From the NCBI GenBank assembly GCA_932521035.1, contig OW051493.1, forward strand, positions 1,364,001 to 1,428,000: a stretch of 64,000 nt of DNA. Reading direction: 5' to 3'. Shown piece after piece: positions 50,747-63,914 of the stretch. This DNA comes from Oscheius dolichura (taxonomy: Eukaryota > Nematoda > Chromadorea > Rhabditida > Rhabditidae). The number at the start of each line of letters is the position of its first letter. Position 1 is the first letter of the stretch. The position numbers and the translations under genes are program-made. The notes beneath the pieces were generated by a model that was not told where the DNA came from, made no database searches, and saw nothing but the letters and a program-made list of their open reading frames with translations.

Positions 50747-51620
50747 GTCCATCTTCACTGGCATTCTTCTAATCAGTTCAACCACTTGGATGTCTATGCT
50801 GAAAGGGAAATTGAAATATTGAAAACGGTACGCGTCGCCTCTTGTCTTTCATAAGTTTCCCGCTTCAGCACTCTCATCCACACATTGTCGAGTTATTCGG
50901 AGTAATTTGGGATGGAGCGACGAAAGATATAGACGGAACTACAAAGATGCCGCTTTGTTCCGGATACGTGATGGAATACATGTAACTAGGCAGTCTTCAT
51001 AACGGTTATCCTTTATTTATTTAAATTTCAAAAGATGTCAACAGAAATACACGATGCCTCCAAACATTATGACATGAAGTTAATCGTCTTGTGGATCGAA
51101 CAAATCGGTTATGGGCTACAATATCTGCATGAAAATGGAATACTTCACAGAGATGTCAAGCCTAAAAAGTAGGCATTTTCCCACTTTTTTTTGCATTTTT
51201 TTTTCAGTATTCTTTTAGTCACAAGAATCCACCTGAAACTGGCCGACTTTGGACTGGCTAGGAATATTTCTTACCAACAATCATGTACTACTACTACTAC
51301 TGGGTAATTGACCCTTCTCTTCCCAATAAATTTTAATATTTCCAGTCCCATTGGCACAAATGTCTATATGGCTCCAGAAGTAATAACATCAAAGGATTAT
51401 GGTCCACCGGCAGATGTCTATTCGTTTGGAGTAACAATATGGGAAATTATATGCCGGAAGTCAGGTGATTTCATTTGATCAGTGTACAATATAAAAGTAG
51501 GTACCCTTCGGAAAATCAAAAATTTGAAAATGGTTGTATGCAACTGCCTATAGATATTGAAGAAATGAGCGAGGAATCGGGGGACATCCACCTGGACTGT
51601 TTCACGAATGGAACTTCCTG
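50747..51620 (+). pseudogene. Serine/threonine protein kinase remnant (MAP3K/TKL-like)
   Basis: Exons from 50747 carry kinase subdomains III to IX: the alpha-C helix Glu (AEREIEILKT), HPHIVELFGVIWDG, GYVMEYM, LGSLHN, the catalytic loop ILHRDVKPKN (HRD at 51145-51153), LADFGLARN (DFG at 51244-51252), IGTNVYMAPEV (APE) and ADVYSFGVTIWEII. An in-frame TAA (50983-50985) falls between MEYM and LGSLHN, where kinases have the hinge, while the frame continues normally after it. The glycine-rich loop and ATP-binding Lys are missing upstream, and subdomains X-XI are missing after 51470, where the frame is also lost. A MITE lies just upstream. Most likely a pseudogene; read-through is a remote alternative. 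Confidence 0.65.
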
Positions 51621-51624
51621 ACCA

Positions 51625-52322
51625 TATCCTATCTGTTGGTGCTGTTTATCTCGATGATGAACTCAACTATAATCAACTGTAACAACTGTAACAAGCCATT
51701 ATTCAAGTTGGACAAAAATATGGAATGGAAACGAAATCTTCGTTGTGAAATAGCAAACACGGAGTTCTGGAAAGACAATGAAACGCCGGGGAGGTATTGG
51801 AATCCCAGGTATGTCTACGAAAAGATGCTCAAACAATCTGTAATCCTTCAGTTTTTCAAAAAATTACACGATCCTCTTGTTTCAATTAATCAATTGCTTC
51901 AATTTTATCGGGGCACCTGATTCGTTTTATGTCAATAGACGGGGTATCGGAAGTGGAAAGGGAAAGGTCTGATAAAGGGGCATCAGTACCTAGAAAATAA
52001 TTATTATTATGGCTTCGACTTCTTGTTTTCGCTTCCCGTCAGACACACTCCGCTCAGAACTGAGTCATTATTTGTCTTTATTTTTCCGTCGTCTTCTCGC
52101 TATGAAAAGAGAATTGTTGCGGGGAAAGTTGATCAAAAATGGAATAAAATTGAGGAAAACAGTCCCTGTCGTCTCCTGAACAACTCTCTTCTCATCAGAT
52201 TGGCGATACTCTCAGAATTTTATAGGTCTTCATCGGTCTTATCTGTTTTCCCTATCAGCTTCATGTGTGCGCAAACAGGCAGCCTCTCTCCCTTTTTTGG
52301 CATCCTATTCACTTGTCCTATT
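51625..52322. other. Spacer between kinase remnant and satellite
   Basis: A plus-strand frame at 51636-51920 (NCNNCNKPLFKLDKNMEW) is open but unrecognised. The rest is AT-rich. Confidence 0.3.
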
Positions 52323-53330
52323 CACTTGGCTATAATAATATGCGTTATGTAACCCGCAACTTTTTTTGAGCTGAAGAATTGAGAGTAGGCTCATTCGAAC
52401 CGATAATTTTTTCTGCGTACGACTGCACTTTTAGATTTTTTTTAAAGTGAGGGAGTGAGGAGGAAGCGAGCTTTTAAATTTCATTTTATTCAGCCCTTTT
52501 TTTTGAGCTATCGCGATGAGAGTAGGCTCATTCGACGACGCTTCTTCGCATATTGGCGGTTTATTTTTTGCTAAGCTCTGGCGCGTAACAGTGACGAATC
52601 GACAGCACTTTACCAAAGTTAAGCCCTTTTTCTATAGCCGGCCGGGTTTGGTCAGCCGGTGGTCAAAAATGGTTTCGCTTTGAGTTTTGTCAAAGCCGGG
52701 GATCTCGACCAAACCGATGGAACGGAGTAGACCCCAGCGCGGAGCCTCCGCCAACACAAAACGGGGGCGTCGGCCGGCCGCCGGCCGGCCAAGGCGCCCC
52801 TTCCACAAGGACGTCTTCCATAAAAACTGGGCACTTCTAGCTCTGGCGCGTAACAGTGACGAATCGACAGCACTTTACCAAAGTTAAGCCCTTTTTCTAT
52901 AGCCAGCCGGGTTTGGTCAGCTAGCGGTCAGAATGGCTAAGCTTTTCGTTTTGTCAAAGCCGGGGATCTCGACCAAAACCAACGGAACGGGGGAGACTCT
53001 AACGCGGAACCTAGACCCACGCCTACAACCCCCGCGTCGGCGGCCGCCGGCCGCCGTAGGCGCGGGGTGAGACTGGAACGCGAGCCTAGGCTCTTGCCCG
53101 CGAGCATAACTGGGTCACCCTAACCTTTTTCTATAGCCAGCCGGGTCCGGTCAGCCGGCGGTCAGAATGGCCAAGCCTTTTCTTTTGTCAAAGCCGGAGA
53201 TCTCGACCAAACCAATGGAACGGAGTAGACCCCAGCGCGGAGCCTCCGCCAACACGAATCGGGGGCGTCGGCCGGCCGCCGGCCGGCCAAGGCGCCCCTC
53301 CACAGAAAATAACTGGGCAAATCTAGTCAC

Positions 53331-56300
53331 TTGGCTATAATAAAAGGTGATTTGTAACCCCACAACTTTTTTTGAGCTCGGGAGTCGAGAGTAGGCTCAT
53401 TCGAACCGATAATTTTTTCTGCGCCGAACTGCACTTTTAGAATTTTTTGAAAGTGAGGGAGTGAGGAGGAAGCGAGCTTTTAAATTTCATTTTATTCCGC
53501 TCTTTTTTTTGAGCTAGCGTGACGAGAGTAGGCTCATTCGACGGCGCGTCTTGGCGTATTGGCGGTTTATTTTTTGCTAAGCTCTGGCGCGTAACAGTGA
53601 CGAATCGACAGCACTTTACCAAAGTTAAGCCCTTTTTCCATAGCCAGCCGGGTTTGGTCAGCTAGCGGTCAGAATGGCTAAGCTTTTCGTTTTGTCAAAG
53701 CCTGGGATTTCGACCAAAACCACCAGAACGGGGAGACCCTAACGCGGAGCCTTGACCCACGCCTACAACCCCCGCGTCGGCGGCCGCCGGCCGCCGTAGG
53801 CGCGGGGTGAGACTGGAACGCGAGCCTAGGCTCTTGCCCGCGAGCATAACTGGGTCAACCTAACCTTTTTCTATAGCCAGCCGGATTCGGTCAGCCGGCG
53901 GTCAGAATGGCCAAGCCTTTTCTTTTGTCAAAGCCGGGGATTTCGACCAAACCAATGGAACGGAGTAGACCCCAACGCGGAGCCTCCGCCAACACGAATC
54001 GAGGGCGTCGGCCGGCCGCCGGCCGGCCAAGGCGCCCCTTCCACAAGGACGTCTTCCATAAAAACTGGGCATATCTAGTCACTTGGCTATAATAAAAGGT
54101 GATTTGTAACCCACAACTTTTTTTGAGCTCGGGAGTCGAGAGTAGGCTCATTCGAACCGATAATTTTTGTTGCGCCGACCTGCACTTTTAGATTTTTTTG
54201 AAAGTGAGGGAGTGAGGAGGAAGCGAGCTTTTAAATTTCAAAAAAAGCAATAACGTTTTTTGAGCTAGCGCGATGGGAGTAGGCTCATTCGACGACGCTT
54301 CTTCGCGTATTGGCGGTTTATTTTTTGCTAAGCTCTGGTGCGTAACAGTGACGAATCGACAGCACTTTACCAAAGTTAAGCCTTTTCCTATAAGCGGCCT
54401 GTTTCGGTCAGCCAACGGTCAAAAATGGTTTCGCTTTTCGTTTTGTCAATGCCGGAGATTTCGACCAAACCGATGGAACGGAGTAGACCCCAGCGCGGAG
54501 CCTCCGCCAACACAAAACGGGGGCGTCGGCCGGCCGCCGGCCGGCCAAGGCGCCCCTCACCAATAAAACTGGGCACTTCTAGTCACTTGGCTATAATAAA
54601 AGGCGATTTGTAACCCCACAACTTTTTTTGAGCTCGGGAGTCGAGAGTAGGCTCATTCGAACCGATAATTTTTGTTGCGTACGACTGCGCTTTCCGAATA
54701 TTTTGAAAATGAGGGAGTGAGGAGGAAGCGAGCTTTTAAATTTTATTTTATTCCGCTCTTTTTTTTGAGCTATCGCGATGAGAGTAGGCTCATTCGACGA
54801 CGCTTCTCGGCGTATTGGCGGTTTATTTTTTGCTAAGCTCTGGCGCGTAACAGTGACGAATCGACAGCACTTTACCAAAGTTAAGCCCTTTTTCTATAGC
54901 CGGCCGGGTTTGGTCAGCCAATGGTTAAAAATGGTTTCGCTTTGAGTTTTGTCAAAGCCGGGGATCTCGACCAAAAACAACGGGGCGGAGTAGACTCTAA
55001 CGCGGAGCCTAGACCCACGCCTACAACCCCCGCGTCGGCGGCCGCCGGCCGCCGTAGGCGCGGGGTGAGACTGGAACGCGAGCCTAGGCTCTTGCCCGCG
55101 AGCATAACTGGGTCAACCTACTTGGTTATCACTTGGTTATAAAAAAAGGTGATTTGTAACCCCACAACTTTTTTGAGCTCAGCTTTTTGGGGGAGCGACG
55201 AATCGACAGCACTTTACCAAAGTTAAGCCTTTTCCCATAAGCGGCCTGCTTTGGTCAGCCGGCGGTCAGAATGGCCAAGCCTTTCTTTTGTAAAGTTCTG
55301 TAATTCTGACCAAAACCAACGGGGCGGAGTAGACCCCAACGCGGAGCCTCCGCCAACACAAAACGGGGGCGTCGGCCGGCCGCCGGCCGGCCAAGGCGCC
55401 CCTTCCACAAGGGCGTCTTCCATAAAAACTGGGCACTTCTAGTCACTTGGCTATAATAATATGCGTTATGTAACCGAACTTTTTTTTGAGCTGAAGAATT
55501 GAGAGTAGGCTCATTCGAACCGATAATTTTTTCTGCGTACGACTGCACTTTCAGAATTTTTTGAAAATGAGGTAGTGAGGAGGAAGCGAGCTTTTAAATT
55601 TCATTTTATTCAGCCCTTTTTTTTGAGCTATCGCGATGAGAGTAGGCTCATTCGACGACGCTTCTTCGCATATTGGCGGTTTATTTTTTGCTAAGCTCTG
55701 GCGCGTAACAGTGACGAATCGACAGCACTTTACCAAAGTTAAGCCCTTTTTCCATAGCCAGCCGGGTTTGGTCAGCCAGCGGTCAAAAATGGTTTCGCTT
55801 TTAGTTTTGTCAAAGCCTGGGATCTCGACCAAAACCAACAGAACGGGGGAGACTCTAACGCGGGGCCTAGACCCACGCCTACAACCCCCGCGTCGGCGGC
55901 CGCCGGCCGCCGTAGGCGCGGGGTGAGACTGGAACGCGAGCCTAGGCTCTTGCCAGCGAGCATATCTGGGTCAGCCTAGATTTATTCTTGGTTAAGCTCT
56001 GGCGCATCACAGTGAGGAATTGACGGCACTTTACCAAAGTTAAGCCTTTTCCTATAAGCGGGCTGCTTCGGTCAGCCTATGGTTAAAATGGTCTGGGATT
56101 TGTCAAAGCCGGGGATCTCGACCAAAACCAACAGAACGGGGGAGACTCTAACGCGGAGCCTCCGCCAACACAAAACGAGGGCGTCGGCCGGCCGCCGGCC
56201 GGCCAAGGCGCCCCATCCACAAGGACGTCTTCCATAAAAACTGGGCAAATCTAGAAAATCTTCGACGACGCTTCTTCGCATATTGGCGGTTTATTTTTTG

Positions 56301-58417
56301 CTAAGCTCTGGCGCGTAACAGTGACGAATCGACAGCACTTTACCAAAGTTAAGCCCTTTTTCTATAGCCGGCCGGGTTTGGTCAGCCAGCGGTCAAAAAT
56401 GGTTTCGCTTTTAGTTTTGTCAAAGCCGGGGATCTCGACCAAAACCAACAGAACGGGGGAGACTGTAACGCGGAGCCTCCGCCAACACAAAACGGGGGCG
56501 TCGGCCGGCCGCCGGCCGGCCAAGGCGCCCCTCCACAGAAAATAACTGGGCAAATCTAGTCACTTGGCTATAATAAAAGGCGATTTGTAACCCACAACTT
56601 TTTTTGAGTTGAGAAATTGAGAGTAGGCTCATTCGAACCGATAATTTTTGCTGCGCCGAACTGCACTTTTAGATTTTTTTGAAAATGAGGTAGTGAGGAG
56701 GAAGCGAGCTTTTAAATTTCATTTTATTCCGCTCTTTTTTTTGAGCTAGCGCGATGGGAGTAGGCTCATTCGACGACGCTTCTTCGCGTATTGGCGGTTT
56801 ATTTTTTGCTAAGCTCTGGCGCGTAACAGTGACGAATCGACAGCACTTTACCAAAGTTAAGCCTTTTTCTATAGCCAGCCGAGTTTGGTCAGCCTATGGT
56901 TAAAATGGTCTGGGATTGGTCAAAGCCTGGGATCTCGACCAAACCAATGGAAGGGAGTAGACCCCAGCGCACAGCCTCCGCCAACACAAAACGGGGGCGT
57001 CGGCCGGCCGCCGGCCGGCCAAGGCGCCCCTTCCACAAGGGCGTCTTCCATAAAAACTGGGCAAATCTAGTCACCTTTTTATAATAATATGCGTTATGTA
57101 ACCGAACTTTTTTTTGAGCTGAAGAATTGAGAGTAGACTCATTCGAACCGATAATTTTTGCTGTGCACGACTGCGCTTTCAGAATTTTTTGAAAATGAGG
57201 GAGTGAGGAGGAAGAGGGCTTTTAAATTTCATTTTATTCAGCCCTTTTTTTTGAGCTATCGCGATGAGAGTAGACTCATTCGATGGCGCTTCTCGGCGTA
57301 TTGGCGGTTTATTTTTTGCTAAGCTCTGGCGCGTAACAGTGACGAATCGACAGAACTTTACCAAAGTTAAGCCCTTTTTCTATAGCCAGCCGGGTTTGGT
57401 CAGCCAATGGTCAAAATGGTCTGGGATTTGGCAAAGCCAGATATTTCGACCAAAACCAGCGGCACGGGGAGATTCTAACGCGGAGCCTAGACCCACGCCT
57501 ACAACCCCCGCGTCGGCGGCCGCCGGCCGCCGTAGGCGCGGGGTGAGACTGGAACGCGATCCTAGGCTCTTGCCCGCGAGCATAACTGGGTCAACCTATA
57601 TGCGTTATGTAATCCGCAACTTTTTTTGAGTTGGAGAGTTGAGAGTAGGCTCATTCGAACCGATAATTTTTGCTGCGTACGACTGCACTTTTAGATTATT
57701 TTGAAAGTGAGGTAGTGAAGAGGAAGCGAGCTTTTAAATTTTCAAAATTGACACACGTTTTTTTGAGCTAGCACGATGAGAGTAGGCTCATTCGACGACG
57801 CTTCTCGGCGTATTGGCGGTTTATTTTTTGCTAAGCTCTGGCGCGTAACAGTGACGAATCGACAGAACTTTACCAAAGTTAAGCCCTTTTTCCATAGGCA
57901 GCCGGGTATGGTCAACCAATGGTTAAAATGGTCTGGGATTGGTCAAAGCCGAGGATCTTGACCAAACCAATGGAACGGAGTAGACCCCAGCGCGGAGCCT
58001 AGACTCACGCCTACAACCCCCGCGTCGGCGGCCGCCGGCCGCCGTAGGCGCGGGGTGAGACTGGAACGCGAGCCTAGGCTCTTGCTCGCGAGCATAACTG
58101 GGTCAACCTAACCTTTTTCTATAGCCAGCCGGGTTCGGTCAGCCGGCGGTCAGAATGGCCAAGCCTTTTCTTTTGTCAAAGCCGGGGATTTCGACCAAAC
58201 CAATGGAACGGAGTAGACCCCGGCGCGGAGCCTCCGCCAACGCGAATCGGGGGCGTCGGCCGGCCGGCGGCCGGCCAAGGCGCCCCTTCCACAAGGGCGT
58301 CTTCCATAAAAACTGGGCACTTGGTTATAAAAATATGAGTTATGTGACCGAACGTTTTTTTTAGTTGAGAAATTGAGAGTAGGCTCATTCGAACCAATAA
58401 TTTTTGCTCGCCATATA
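53331..58417. repeat. Higher-order satellite unit, copy 1 (5.087 kb)
   Basis: Core order B A A B A B A A A B B A. Every landmark recurs 5086-5087 bp later with very few differences, so this is the first of two tandem copies. It ends at the junction CTCGCCAT|ATAATAATATAAT. Confidence 0.9.
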
Positions 58418-61400
58418 ATAATATAATAAAAGGTGATTTGTAACCCCACAACTTTTTTTGAGCTCGGGAGTCGAGAGTAGGCTCATTCGAACCGATAATT
58501 TTTTCTGCGCCGAACTGCACTTTTAGAATTTTTTGAAAGTGAGGGAGTGAGGAGGAAGCGAGCTTTTAAATTTCATTTTATTCCGCTCTTTTTTTTGAGC
58601 TAGCGTGACGAGAGTAGGCTCATTCGACGGCGCGTCTTGGCGTATTGGCGGTTTATTTTTTGCTAAGCTCTGGCGCGTAACAGTGACGAATCGACAGCAC
58701 TTTACCAAAGTTAAGCCCTTTTTCCATAGCCAGCCGGGTTTGGTCAGCTAGCGGTCAGAATGGCTAAGCTTTTCGTTTTGTCAAAGCCTGGGATTTCGAC
58801 CAAAACCACCAGAACGGGGAGACCCTAACGCGGAGCCTTGACCCACGCCTACAACCCCCGCGTCGGCGGCCGCCGGCCGCCGTAGGCGGGGGGTGAGACT
58901 GGATTGCGAGCCTAGGCTCTTGCCCGCGAGCATAACTGGGTCAACCTAACCTTTTTCTATAGCCAGCCGGATTCGGTCAGCCGGCGGTCAGAATGGCCAA
59001 GCCTTTTCTTTTGTCAAAGCCGGGGATTTCGACCAAACCAATGGAACGGAGTAGACCCCAACGCGGAGCCTCCGCCAACACGAATCGAGGGCGTCGGCCG
59101 GCCGCCGGCCGGCCAAGGCGCCCCTTCCACAAGGACGTCTTCCATAAAAACTGGGCATATCTAGTCACTTGGCTATAATAAAAGGTGATTTGTAACCCAC
59201 AACTTTTTTTGAGCTCGGGAGTCGAGAGTAGGCTCATTCGAACCGATAATTTTTGTTGCGCCGACCTGCACTTTTAGATTTTTTTGAAAGTGAGGGAGTG
59301 AGGAGGAAGCGAGCTTTTAAATTTCAAAAAAAGCAATAACGTTTTTTGAGCTAGCGCGATGGGAGTAGGCTCATTCGACGACGCTTCTTCGCGTATTGGC
59401 GGTTTATTTTTTGCTAAGCTCTGGTGCGTAACAGTGACGAATCGACAGCACTTTACCAAAGTTAAGCCTTTTCCTATAAGCGGCCTGTTTCGGTCAGCCA
59501 ACGGTCAAAAATGGTTTCGCTTTTCGTTTTGTCAATGCCGGAGATTTCGACCAAACCGATGGAACGGAGTAGACCCCAGCGCGGAGCCTCCGCCAACACA
59601 AAACGGGGACGTCGGCCGGCCGCCGGCCGGCCAAGGCGCCCCTCACCAATAAAACTGGGCACTTCTAGTCACTTGGCTATAATAAAAGGCGATTTGTAAC
59701 CCCACAACTTTTTTTGAGCTGAAGAATTGAGAGTAGGCTCATTCGAACCGATAATTTTTGTTGCGTACGACTGCGCTTTCCGAATATTTTGAAAATGAGG
59801 GAGTGAGGAGGAAGCGAGCTTTTAAATTTTATTTTATTCCGCTCTTTTTTTTGAGCTATCGCGATGAGAGTAGGCTCATTCGACGACGCTTCTCGGCGTA
59901 TTGGCGGTTTATTTTTTGCTAAGCTCTGGCGCGTAACAGTGACGAATCGACAGCACTTTACCAAAGTTAAGCCCTTTTTCTATAGCCGGCCGGGTTTGGT
60001 CAGCCAATGGTTAAAAATGGTTTCGCTTTGAGTTTTGTCAAAGCCTGGGATCTCGACCAAAACCAACAGAACGGGGGAGACTCTAACGCGGAGCCTAGAC
60101 CCACGCCTACAACCCCCGCGTCGGCGGCCGCCGGCCGCCGTAGGCGCGGGGTGAGACTGGAACGCGAGCCTAGGCTCTTGCCCGCGAGCATAACTGGGTC
60201 AACCTACTTGGTTATCACTTGGTTATAAAAAAAGGTGATTTGTAACCCCACAACTTTTTTGAGCTCAGCTTTTTGGGGGAGCGACGAATCGACAGCACTT
60301 TACCAAAGTTAAGCCTTTTCCCATAAGCGGCCTGCTTTGGTCAGCCGGCGGTCAGAATGGCCAAGCCTTTCTTTTGTAAAGTTCTGTAATTCTGACCAAA
60401 ACCAACGGGGCGGAGTAGACCCCAACGCGGAGCCTCCGCCAACACAAAACGGGGGCGTCGGCCGGCCGCCGGCCGGCCAAGGCGCCCCTTCCACAAGGGC
60501 GTCTTCCATAAAAACTGGGCACTTCTAGTCACTTGGCTATAATAAAAGGCGATTTGTAACCCCACAACTTTTTTTGAGCTGAAGAATTGAGAGTAGGCTC
60601 ATTCGAACCGATAATTTTTGTTGCGTACGACTGCGCTTTCCGAATATTTTGAAAATGAGGGAGTGAGGAGGAAGCGAGCTTTTAAATTTTATTTTATTCC
60701 GCTCTTTTTTTTGAGCTATCGCGATGAGAGTAGGCTCATTCGACGACGCTTCTTCGCATATTGGCGGTTTATTTTTTGCTAAGCTCTGGCGCGTAACAGT
60801 GACGAATCGACAGCACTTTACCAAAGTTAAGCCCTTTTTCCATAGCCAGCCGGGTTTGGTCAGCTAGCGGTCAGAATGGCTAAGCTTTTCGTTTTGTCAA
60901 AGCCTGGGATCTCGACCAAAACCAACAGAACGGGGGAGACTCTAACGCGGGGCCTAGACCCACGCCTACAACCCCCGCGTCGGCGGCCGCCGGCCGCCGT
61001 AGGCGCGGGGTGAGACTGGAACGCGAGCCTAGGCTCTTGCCAGCGAGCATATCTGGGTCAGCCTAGATTTATTCTTGGTTAAGCTCTGGCGCATCACAGT
61101 GAGGAATTGACGGCACTTTACCAAAGTTAAGCCTTTTCCTATAAGCGGGCTGCTTCGGTCAGCCTATGGTTAAAATGGTCTGGGATTTGTCAAAGCCGGG
61201 GATCTCGACCAAAACCAACAGAACGGGGGAGACTCTAACGCGGAGCCTCCGCCAACACAAAACGAGGGCGTCGGCCGGCCGCCGGCCGGCCAAGGCGCCC
61301 CATCCACAAGGACGTCTTCCATAAAAACTGGGCAAATCTAGAAAATCTTCGACGACGCTTCTTCGCATATTGGCGGTTTATTTTTTGCTAAGCTCTGGCG

Positions 61401-63504
61401 CGTAACAGTGACGAATCGACAGCACTTTACCAAAGTTAAGCCCTTTTTCTATAGCCGGCCGGGTTTGGTCAGCCAGCGGTCAAAAATGGTTTCGCTTTTA
61501 GTTTTGTCAAAGCCGGGGATCTCGACCAAAACCAACAGAACGGGGGAGACTGTAACGCGGAGCCTCCGCCAACACAAAACGGGGGCGTCGGCCGGCCGCC
61601 GGCCGGCCAAGGCGCCCCTCCACAGAAAATAACTGGGCAAATCTAGTCACTTGGCTATAATAAAAGGCGATTTGTAACCCACAACTTTTTTTGAGTTGAG
61701 AAATTGAGAGTAGGCTCATTCGAACCGATAATTTTTGCTGCGCCGAACTGCACTTTTAGATTTTTTTGAAAATGAGGTAGTGAGGAGGAAGCGAGCTTTT
61801 AAATTTCATTTTATTCCGCTCTTTTTTTTGAGCTAGCGCGATGGGAGTAGGCTCATTCGACGACGCTTCTTCGCGTATTGGCGGTTTATTTTTTGCTAAG
61901 CTCTGGCGCGTAACAGTGACGAATCGACAGCACTTTACCAAAGTTAAGCCTTTTTCTATAGCCAGCCGAGTTTGGTCAGCCTATGGTTAAAATGGTCTGG
62001 GATTGGTCAAAGCCTGGGATCTCGACCAAACCAATGGAAGGGAGTAGACCCCAGCGCACAGCCTCCGCCAACACAAAACGGGGGCGTCGGCCGGCCGCCG
62101 GCCGGCCAAGGCGCCCCTTCCACAAGGGCGTCTTCCATAAAAACTGGGCAAATCTAGTCACCTTTTTATAATAATATGCGTTATGTAACCGAACTTTTTT
62201 TTGAGCTGAAGAATTGAGAGTAGACTCATTCGAACCGATAATTTTTGCTGTGCACGACTGCGCTTTCAGAATTTTTTGAAAATGAGGGAGTGAGGAGGAA
62301 GAGGGCTTTTAAATTTCATTTTATTCAGCCCTTTTTTTTGAGCTATCGCGATGAGAGTAGACTCATTCGATGGCGCTTCTCGGCGTATTGGCGGTTTATT
62401 TTTTGCTAAGCTCTGGCGCGTAACAGTGACGAATCGACAGAACTTTACCAAAGTTAAGCCCTTTTTCTATAGCCAGCCGGGTTTGGTCAGCCAATGGTCA
62501 AAATGGTCTGGGATTTGGCAAAGCCAGATATTTCGACCAAAACCAGCGGCACGGGGAGATTCTAACGCGGAGCCTAGACCCACGCCTACAACCCCCGCGT
62601 CGGCGGCCGCCGGCCGCCGTAGGCGCGGGGTGAGACTGGAACGCGATCCTAGGCTCTTGCCCGCGAGCATAACTGGGTCAACCTATATGCGTTATGTAAT
62701 CCGCAACTTTTTTTGAGTTGGAGAGTTGAGAGTAGGCTCATTCGAACCGATAATTTTTGCTGCGTACGACTGCACTTTTAGATTATTTTGAAAGTGAGGT
62801 AGTGAAGAGGAAGCGAGCTTTTAAATTTTCAAAATTGACACACGTTTTTTTGAGCTAGCACGATGAGAGTAGGCTCATTCGACGACGCTTCTCGGCGTAT
62901 TGGCGGTTTATTTTTTGCTAAGCTCTGGCGCGTAACAGTGACGAATCGACAGCACTTTACCAAAGTTAAGCCCTTTTTCCATAGGCAGCCGGGTATGGTC
63001 AACCAATGGTTAAAATGGTCTGGGATTGGTCAAAGCCGAGGATCTTGACCAAACCAATGGAACGGAGTAGACCCCAGCGCGGAGCCTAGACTCACGCCTA
63101 CAACCCCCGCGTCGGCGGCCGCCGGCCGCCGTAGGCGCGGGGTGAGACTGGAACGCGAGCCTAGGCTCTTGCTCGCGAGCATAACTGGGTCAACCTAACC
63201 TTTTTCTATAGCCAGCCGGGTTCGGTCAGCCGGCGGTCAGAATGGCCAAGCCTTTTCTTTTGTCAAAGCCGGGGATTTCGACCAAACCAATGGAACGGAG
63301 TAGACCCCGGCGCGGAGCCTCCGCCAACGCGAATCGGGGGCGTCGGCCGGCCGGCGGCCGGCCAAGGCGCCCCTTCCACAAGGGCGTCTTCCATAAAAAC
63401 TGGGCACTTGGTTATAAAAATATGAGTTATGTGACCGAACGTTTTTTTTAGTTGAGAAATTGAGAGTAGGCTCATTCGAACCAATAATTTTTGCTCGCCA
63501 TCGT
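58418..63504. repeat. Higher-order satellite unit, copy 2 (5.087 kb)
   Basis: The same twelve cores in the same order as copy 1. Differences are mostly single bases, plus a few patches that match another monomer and not the homologous one (see findings, 60.05 and 60.54-60.76 kb). After it, CTCGCCAT continues into a diverged unit. Confidence 0.9.
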
Positions 63505-63914
63505 TTGCTATCTTTAAAAAAATGGGAGTGAAGGCGTGAGGAGGAATGGAGCCTCAAAGTTTAGAAAAATGGCACAACGTTTTTTGAGCTAGCGAGATGA
63601 GACTGGGGTCATTCGATGACACTTGTCGCCGTCTCCCAGCTGAATCTTTTTTTGAATTCTCTAAGTGCCACAATGACGAATCGACAGCACTTTACCAAAG
63701 TTAAGCCCTTTTTCTATAGCCAGCCGGGTTTGGTCAGCCTATGGTTAAAATGGTCTGGGATTGGTCAAAGCCGGGGATATCGACCAAAACCAACGGAACG
63801 GGGGAGACTGTAACGCGGAGCCTCCGCCAACACAAAACGGGGGCGTCGGCCGGCCGGCCAAGACGCCCCTTCCATAAGGGCGTCTTCCATAAAAACTGGG
63901 CAAATCTAGTCAAG

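Larger units (their letters stand above)
52323..63914. repeat. Satellite array with higher-order structure
   Basis: About 11.6 kb of related monomers. Typical landmarks in order: CACTTGGCTATAATAAAAGG, TTTTTTGAGCTCGGGAG, GAGAGTAGGCTCATTCGAAC, GGAGGAAGCGAGCTTTTAAA, GAGAGTAGGCTCATTCGACG, GGCGGTTTATTTTTTGCTAA, CGAATCGACAGCACTTTACC, CCGGGTTTGGTCAGCC, a GC-rich core, then AAAACTGGGCA or CATAACTGGGTCA. Monomers may contain the full set or only the second part, so lengths vary from about 0.25 to 0.55 kb. Two core types alternate: A (GGCCGGCCGCCGGCCGGCC, about 17 copies) and B (GGCGGCCGCCGGCCGCC, about 11 copies). The array ends at a degenerate last unit (63505-63914). Confidence 0.92.

Noticed and set aside
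52323-63914. CRISPR-like array
   Set aside because: Repeats are long, variable, contiguous and in a eukaryotic context; there are no short unique spacers.
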